DNA of 64,000 bases from Paraburkholderia sp. BL25I1N1 (lineage in GTDB: Bacteria; Pseudomonadota; Gammaproteobacteria; Burkholderiales; Burkholderiaceae). Shown here piece by piece: positions 60,651-64,000 of this stretch; the first letter of the stretch is position 1, and each line of letters opens with the position of its first letter. Position numbers and translations under genes: made by a program. The stretch is from assembly GCF_003002025.1 (NCBI RefSeq), contig NZ_PVZB01000001.1:310001-374000 (forward strand), given 5' to 3'. The notes below the pieces were generated by a model. That model was not told where the DNA came from, searched no databases, and saw only the letters and a list, made by a program, of their open reading frames with translations.

Positions 60651-61219
60651 CACTCGCCTCCCAGGCAGGTCTTCAGCTTGGCGAGGCCGCGCCGGATCCA
60701 TGACTTGATGGTGCCGAGCGGCACGCTCAGCACTTCGGCGATCTCGCTATGGCTTTGATCGCGCAGATACGCGAGGGCGACCGCCTGGCGCTGCGCGGGT
60801 TCCAGCTGCTGCATGCAGCCGGCCAGCAAACGCGCCTGCAGGCTGACCGCGGTCAGCGCTTCGGGATCCGGGTCGCCGGTCGCCACGAGATCGTCCAACG
60901 CATCGCTCCATTCCGTTTCCTGCGTATTGACCCGCCGCAGATGATCGAGAGCACGGTTGCGGACGATCGCCGACATCCACGTCATGGGGGCGGACAATGC
61001 GCGGCGATAGTCGCCGGCAAAGCGCCAGATATTGACGAAGCTGTCCTGCAAAACTTCTTCGGCCCACTCGTGCTTGCTCAATATACGGAGCGCGAGGCCG
61101 AACAGTTTCGGGGCGGCGAGATCATACAGCTCGCGCAACGCCGCGCCATCTTGTTTGGCGACACGTTCGAGCAGCTCGGCGAGCGTTTCCGGCGTCAGTT
61201 CTCGAGGATTGGCGGTCAT
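60650..61219 (-). CDS. ECF RNA polymerase sigma factor (SigK/EcfG-like group)
   Basis: The 189-residue ECF sigma factor has region 2 (about 30-90: DLAAPKLFGLALRILSKHEW, EEVLQDSFVNIWRFAGDYR) and region 4 (about 130-185: LEPAQRQAVALAYLRDQSHS, then VPLGTIKSWIRRGLAKLK). Length and the anti-sigma partner fit the RskA-controlled SigK group. No target promoters are assignable in the window. No clear ribosome site precedes the ATG; a pyrimidine-rich stretch lies there instead. Confidence 0.93.
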   Translation of the reverse strand: MTANPRELTPETLAELLERVAKQDGAALRELYDLAAPKLFGLALRILSKHEWAEEVLQDSFVNIWRFAGDYRRALSAPMTWMSAIVRNRALDHLRRVNTQETEWSDALDDLVATGDPDPEALTAVSLQARLLAGCMQQLEPAQRQAVALAYLRDQSHSEIAEVLSVPLGTIKSWIRRGLAKLKTCLGGE

Positions 61220-61450
61220 GGAGGGAGTCAGGGTGAGCTTGCGCGCCTATGTTACTCAACTTCTCCGCTAGCTTGTACGTGGTTTTTTTTCGGCGGCCTG
61301 CATCCGTTGGGACGGGGTTTGCGTATGTGGCTGCGGAGCGCGGCGTTGTGTGTGCTCGCGCCATTGCGAAATGACGCGCCGCGCTGCGCTTTCAGGCAGT
61401 CGGGGCGCGCGGGATGCGTGTGAGTGGGAGCAGGGCCGCTGCGGCGCGCT

Positions 61451-62383
61451 TTAACGACCCCAGCGCAGCACCAGGGGATCGAGCCGTCGCGCGACCTTCA
61501 ACAGTCCTTCGCGCGTGGCCGGATGCATCTGCGGCAGCGGATGGCGCACCGCATCCGAGCGGATCACGCCGCCTTCCTTCATCAGCGCCTTGCACGAGGC
61601 GAGGCCGCCCTGGCGGTTCTCGTAATTGATCAGCGGCAGCCATTGCTGATAGTGCGCGGCGGCCGCCTCGGTGTCGCCGGCCGCATAGGCGTCGACGATC
61701 AAACGGATGCCGTCGGCGTAGCCGCCGCCCGTCATCGAACCGGTTGCGCCCGCATCCAGATCGGCCATCAGCGTGATGGCCTCCTCGCCGTCCCACGGAC
61801 CCACGATTGCGTCGCCGCCCAGTTCGATCAGCTCGCGCAGCTTGTTCGCGGCCTGCGGCACTTCGATCTTGAAGTACGACACGTTGTCGATCTCGCGCGC
61901 CATGCGGGCGAGAAACGGCGCGGACAACGGGGTGCCGCTGACCGGCGCGTCCTGAATCATGATCGGGATATCAATCGCGTCGGACACCGTGCGGTAGAAC
62001 TCGTAGATGCCACGTTCGCCGATGCGGATGGTCGCGCCGTGATACGGCGGCATGACCATCACCATCGCGGCACCCGCGGCCTGCGCGCTGCGGCTGCGTT
62101 CGGCGCACTGATATGAACTGAAGTGCGTGGTCGTGACGATCACCGGCACGCGGCCCGCGACGTGTTCGAGCACGACGTGCATGAGCGTGTTGCGCTCATC
62201 GTCGGAGAGCGCGAACTGTTCGGAGAAGTTCGCCAGAATGCATAGCCCGTTCGAACCCGCATCGATCATGAAGTCGATGCAGCGTTTCTGGCCTTCGAGG
62301 TCGAGCCGGCCGGCGTCGTCGAAGATGGTCGGGGCGACGGGGAACACGCCGCGCAATGCAGCAGGATGAGATGACTGGTTCAT
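61451..62383 (-). CDS. DHDPS-family sugar-acid dehydratase, probable 2-keto-3-deoxyarabonate type
   Basis: The 310-residue TIM-barrel protein has the Schiff-base Lys in NVSYFKIEVPQAANKL, but the active-site motif that is GTTGE in dihydrodipicolinate synthase reads LCILANFSEQFALS, with no Thr pair. That variant is what I associate with L-2-keto-3-deoxyarabonate dehydratase of oxidative arabinose pathways (family recollection, not verified here). It is divergent from a GbpR-like LysR gene, which supports a sugar-acid role. The start at 62383 has the normal N-terminal length. Confidence 0.72.
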   Translation of the reverse strand: MNQSSHPAALRGVFPVAPTIFDDAGRLDLEGQKRCIDFMIDAGSNGLCILANFSEQFALSDDERNTLMHVVLEHVAGRVPVIVTTTHFSSYQCAERSRSAQAAGAAMVMVMPPYHGATIRIGERGIYEFYRTVSDAIDIPIMIQDAPVSGTPLSAPFLARMAREIDNVSYFKIEVPQAANKLRELIELGGDAIVGPWDGEEAITLMADLDAGATGSMTGGGYADGIRLIVDAYAAGDTEAAAAHYQQWLPLINYENRQGGLASCKALMKEGGVIRSDAVRHPLPQMHPATREGLLKVARRLDPLVLRWGR

Positions 62384-62515
62384 GGTTGTGCGTTTTCGTG
62401 GGTGTGGGAATGTCTCCACTGGCGACTATACGGCGTTGGGGCAGCGCGGGTATATTGAATTGTTTCCATCTTGTGATCGCTTTTGCGACTCACCCATGCT
62501 TGAACGCGATCCTTC

Positions 62516-63499
62516 ATGAAAAACACCCTCAACGTCCTGCTTTCGAAGCTGCGCATGAAGCAACTCCAGTTGCTGATCGCACTCGACGACCTGAAGTCCC
62601 TGCACAAAGCCGCCGGCGCGATGTCCATGACGCAATCGGCCGCCAGCAAGGCCTTGCAGGAACTGGAGTCGATGCTCGACGCACCGCTCTTCGAGCGCTC
62701 GAAGAGCGGCATGATCCCGAACCAGCTCGGCCACTGCGTGATCCGCTACGCGCGGCTCATGACGACCGATCTCACCGCGCTCTGCCAGGACGTTGCCGAG
62801 ATACGTTCCGGGCGCGGCGGGCGGCTTGCGATCGGCGCGATCATGGGCGCGATTCCGGAGTGCGTCGTGCCGGCGCTGAATCAACTGCATGCGGCCCAGC
62901 CGGATCTTTCCGTCGAAGTGGTGGAAGACACGAGCGCGCGCATGCTGCAGCAACTCGACGACGGCCGGCTCGATCTGGTGATCGGCCGCGCGGCGGTGGC
63001 GGCCGATCCGTCGAAATATCACTATCGTCCGCTAGGCGACGAGCCGCTCTCGGTGGTGGTCGGCTACGGTCATCCGCCGTTGCCGAAGAAAGAGGTGAAA
63101 CTGCGCGATCTGGCCGGCCACCGTTGGGTGATGTATCCGTCGCATATGCCGCTGCACGCGCTGCTCGAACGTGAGATGGATCTGGCCGGTCTGCGGATGC
63201 CGGATAACCCGGTTTCCACGGCCTCGACGTTCGTGACGGTGGCGCTCCTGCAGAGCAGTCACGATCTGGTTTCGCTGTTGCCCACGGCAATCGCCGGCTT
63301 GTTCGTTCGGCAAAAAATGCTGCGCCTCGTGCCGGTGAAGCTCAAGTCGCCTTCGCAGACTTTTGGCATCGTGACGCGCAAGGGCGGTGTGCTGTCGCCG
63401 CCGGCGGAACAGTTCATCGATCTGCTGTGCGCGCTGCCGGTCGAACAGGCGCAGGGACGGTCGCCGGAACGCCCGGCGAGAAAGCAAAAAACCGCCTGA
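62516..63499 (+). CDS. LysR-family regulator (GbpR-like)
   Basis: The 327-residue protein has an N-terminal HTH (residues 12-75: MKQLQLLIALDDLKSLHKAA, then MTQSAASKALQELE) and a LysR effector domain. The opening LRMKQLQLLIALDDL resembles the GbpR group that controls sugar-binding-protein and sugar-acid genes. Divergence from the dehydratase gene suggests that as a target. The ribosome site is poor. A small A-stem-T hairpin overlaps the stop codon. Confidence 0.88.
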   Translation: MKNTLNVLLSKLRMKQLQLLIALDDLKSLHKAAGAMSMTQSAASKALQELESMLDAPLFERSKSGMIPNQLGHCVIRYARLMTTDLTALCQDVAEIRSGRGGRLAIGAIMGAIPECVVPALNQLHAAQPDLSVEVVEDTSARMLQQLDDGRLDLVIGRAAVAADPSKYHYRPLGDEPLSVVVGYGHPPLPKKEVKLRDLAGHRWVMYPSHMPLHALLEREMDLAGLRMPDNPVSTASTFVTVALLQSSHDLVSLLPTAIAGLFVRQKMLRLVPVKLKSPSQTFGIVTRKGGVLSPPAEQFIDLLCALPVEQAQGRSPERPARKQKTA

Positions 63500-63513
63500 A
63501 GCGGCGATTTTTT
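63486..63513 (+). terminator. Weak terminator of the LysR gene
   Basis: An A run, the hairpin CCGC-ctgaa-GCGG and a T run (six T within 63507-63513) overlap the stop codon. The stem is only four strong pairs, so efficiency is doubtful. Confidence 0.5.
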
Positions 63514-63695
63514 CATCACAGGAAAGACGCTCAATATCGCATGGCAATTCACGCCGCGCCATGCTTCGCAAACGGGTGTTGTAGCCGCGACACTCTCGGG
63601 TAAATCCGAACGGATCGCGGGTTCGCGTTCCGCGCTACACTGCTTCGAAGGTGTGCCGGCCCTGAAGAAACCGGTGCCCGCTCGGGGAGAGCACC

Positions 63696-64000
63696 ATGAA
63701 TCGGCCGCTGATTCGGTTACCGTTTCGCGCAACGGGCACGACGTCTGTGCGCAAGTGGATCAAATGGGCGCTGGTAGCGGCATTTTTGCTTGCGCTGGCA
63801 TTGGCGGCACGCTTTTGCCAGATCGAGATCGAAACCTCGCGATTGCAGGCGCACTATCTCTCCGAATTGACTCGCGACGTCGGTTTTTCCGTCGCGGACG
63901 GTCCCAGTCATTCCATCCGTTTTCCCCAAACCGACAAAGGCCCTTACGACAGCCGCCTGGGCTACGCGTTGCTGCCGTCCATCCAGCAGCGTCTGTTGCA
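63696..64000 (+). CDS. Probable biosynthetic peptidoglycan glycosyltransferase, 5' part
   Basis: The gene starts at ATG 63696 (GGGAGAG upstream) and runs open to the window edge, giving 101 codons plus two bases. The product starts MNRPLIRLPFRATGTTSVRK, has one membrane helix (about residues 24-42, KWALVAAFLLALALAA) and then a periplasmic part ending FPQTDKGPYDSRLGYALLPS. A short cytoplasmic start, single helix and a DxRLGYxxLP segment resemble the N-terminus of transglycosylase-only penicillin-binding proteins of Burkholderia. The catalytic domain would lie beyond the edge, so this is tentative. Confidence 0.55.
   Translation, partial: MNRPLIRLPFRATGTTSVRKWIKWALVAAFLLALALAARFCQIEIETSRLQAHYLSELTRDVGFSVADGPSHSIRFPQTDKGPYDSRLGYALLPSIQQRLL

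Noticed and set aside
1..64000. CRISPR arrays, tRNA or rRNA genes, insertion sequences and phage genes
   Set aside because: No regularly spaced repeats, cloverleaf-like segments, transposase or phage structural frames were found on reading both strands.

Overview
The window is high-GC betaproteobacterial chromosome. Gene content points to the Burkholderiaceae, most like Paraburkholderia (an inference from gene families, not a database match): a 1,613-residue NAD-glutamate dehydrogenase, a DUF4148 protein, flhDC, a ceo/bpeEF-type efflux operon with its lipase-like gene llpE, a hydroxyproline (lhp) cluster and a quinate/shikimate (qui) cluster. I see no rRNA, tRNA, CRISPR array, prophage or insertion sequence. 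Nearly all the DNA is chromosomal metabolic islands with their own regulators.

Layout. 1-5.5 kb: a MocR regulator, an HTH-PIN toxin-antitoxin pair and an orphan phosphonate transporter phnCDE behind a GTCTAGAC palindrome. 5.8-16.6 kb: M14 peptidase and hydrolase, giant glutamate dehydrogenase, CDF metal transporter, aldo/keto reductase, purine nucleoside permease-like protein, a DUF4148 secreted protein and an unlisted 24-codon ORF with a strong ribosome binding site. 16.8-25 kb: LysR regulator divergent from llpE-RND-outer-membrane-factor. 25.2-26.3 kb: a second HTH-PIN pair paralogous to the first. 26.4-32 kb: a sulfur-scavenging operon (MetQ-like, FMN monooxygenase, MetN, MetI, SfnB-like) preceded by a short Cys-containing leader ORF and strong hairpins. 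32-35.6 kb: mntH, isolated flhDC, and a degraded YeeE/YedE gene. 35.7-38 kb: a frameshifted GNAT gene, an XRE/MmyB-type regulator with a perfect palindromic operator, and a HigBA-type pair. 38.3-41.3 kb: small genes (SnoaL-like, FucU/RbsD, VOC, DoxX, unknown). 41.4-45.4 kb: two MFS transporters and an atypical response regulator. 45.5-51.2 kb: hydroxyproline catabolism (lhpC divergent from lhpA-lhpB-lhpF-lhpE, then PAS-AraC regulator). 51.2-52.4 kb: small unknown genes. 52.6-58.4 kb: quiC divergent from aroQ-shikimate/quinate dehydrogenase-MFS, with a TetR regulator. 58.4-64 kb: FAD amine oxidase, ECF sigma/anti-sigma pair, a DHDPS-family sugar-acid dehydratase divergent from a LysR regulator, and the start of a probable peptidoglycan glycosyltransferase.

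How the parts work together. Three catabolic or scavenging modules are nearly self-contained, each with transport or regulation beside its enzymes: organosulfur use, hydroxyproline to 2-oxoglutarate semialdehyde, and quinate/shikimate to protocatechuate. The most interesting points are the Cys-leader/hairpin region before the sulfur operon, the 24-codon peptide gene, the Asp-for-Ser nucleophile in the LlpE homologue, the two HTH-PIN modules sharing a promoter element, and the cluster of decaying genes next to flhDC.
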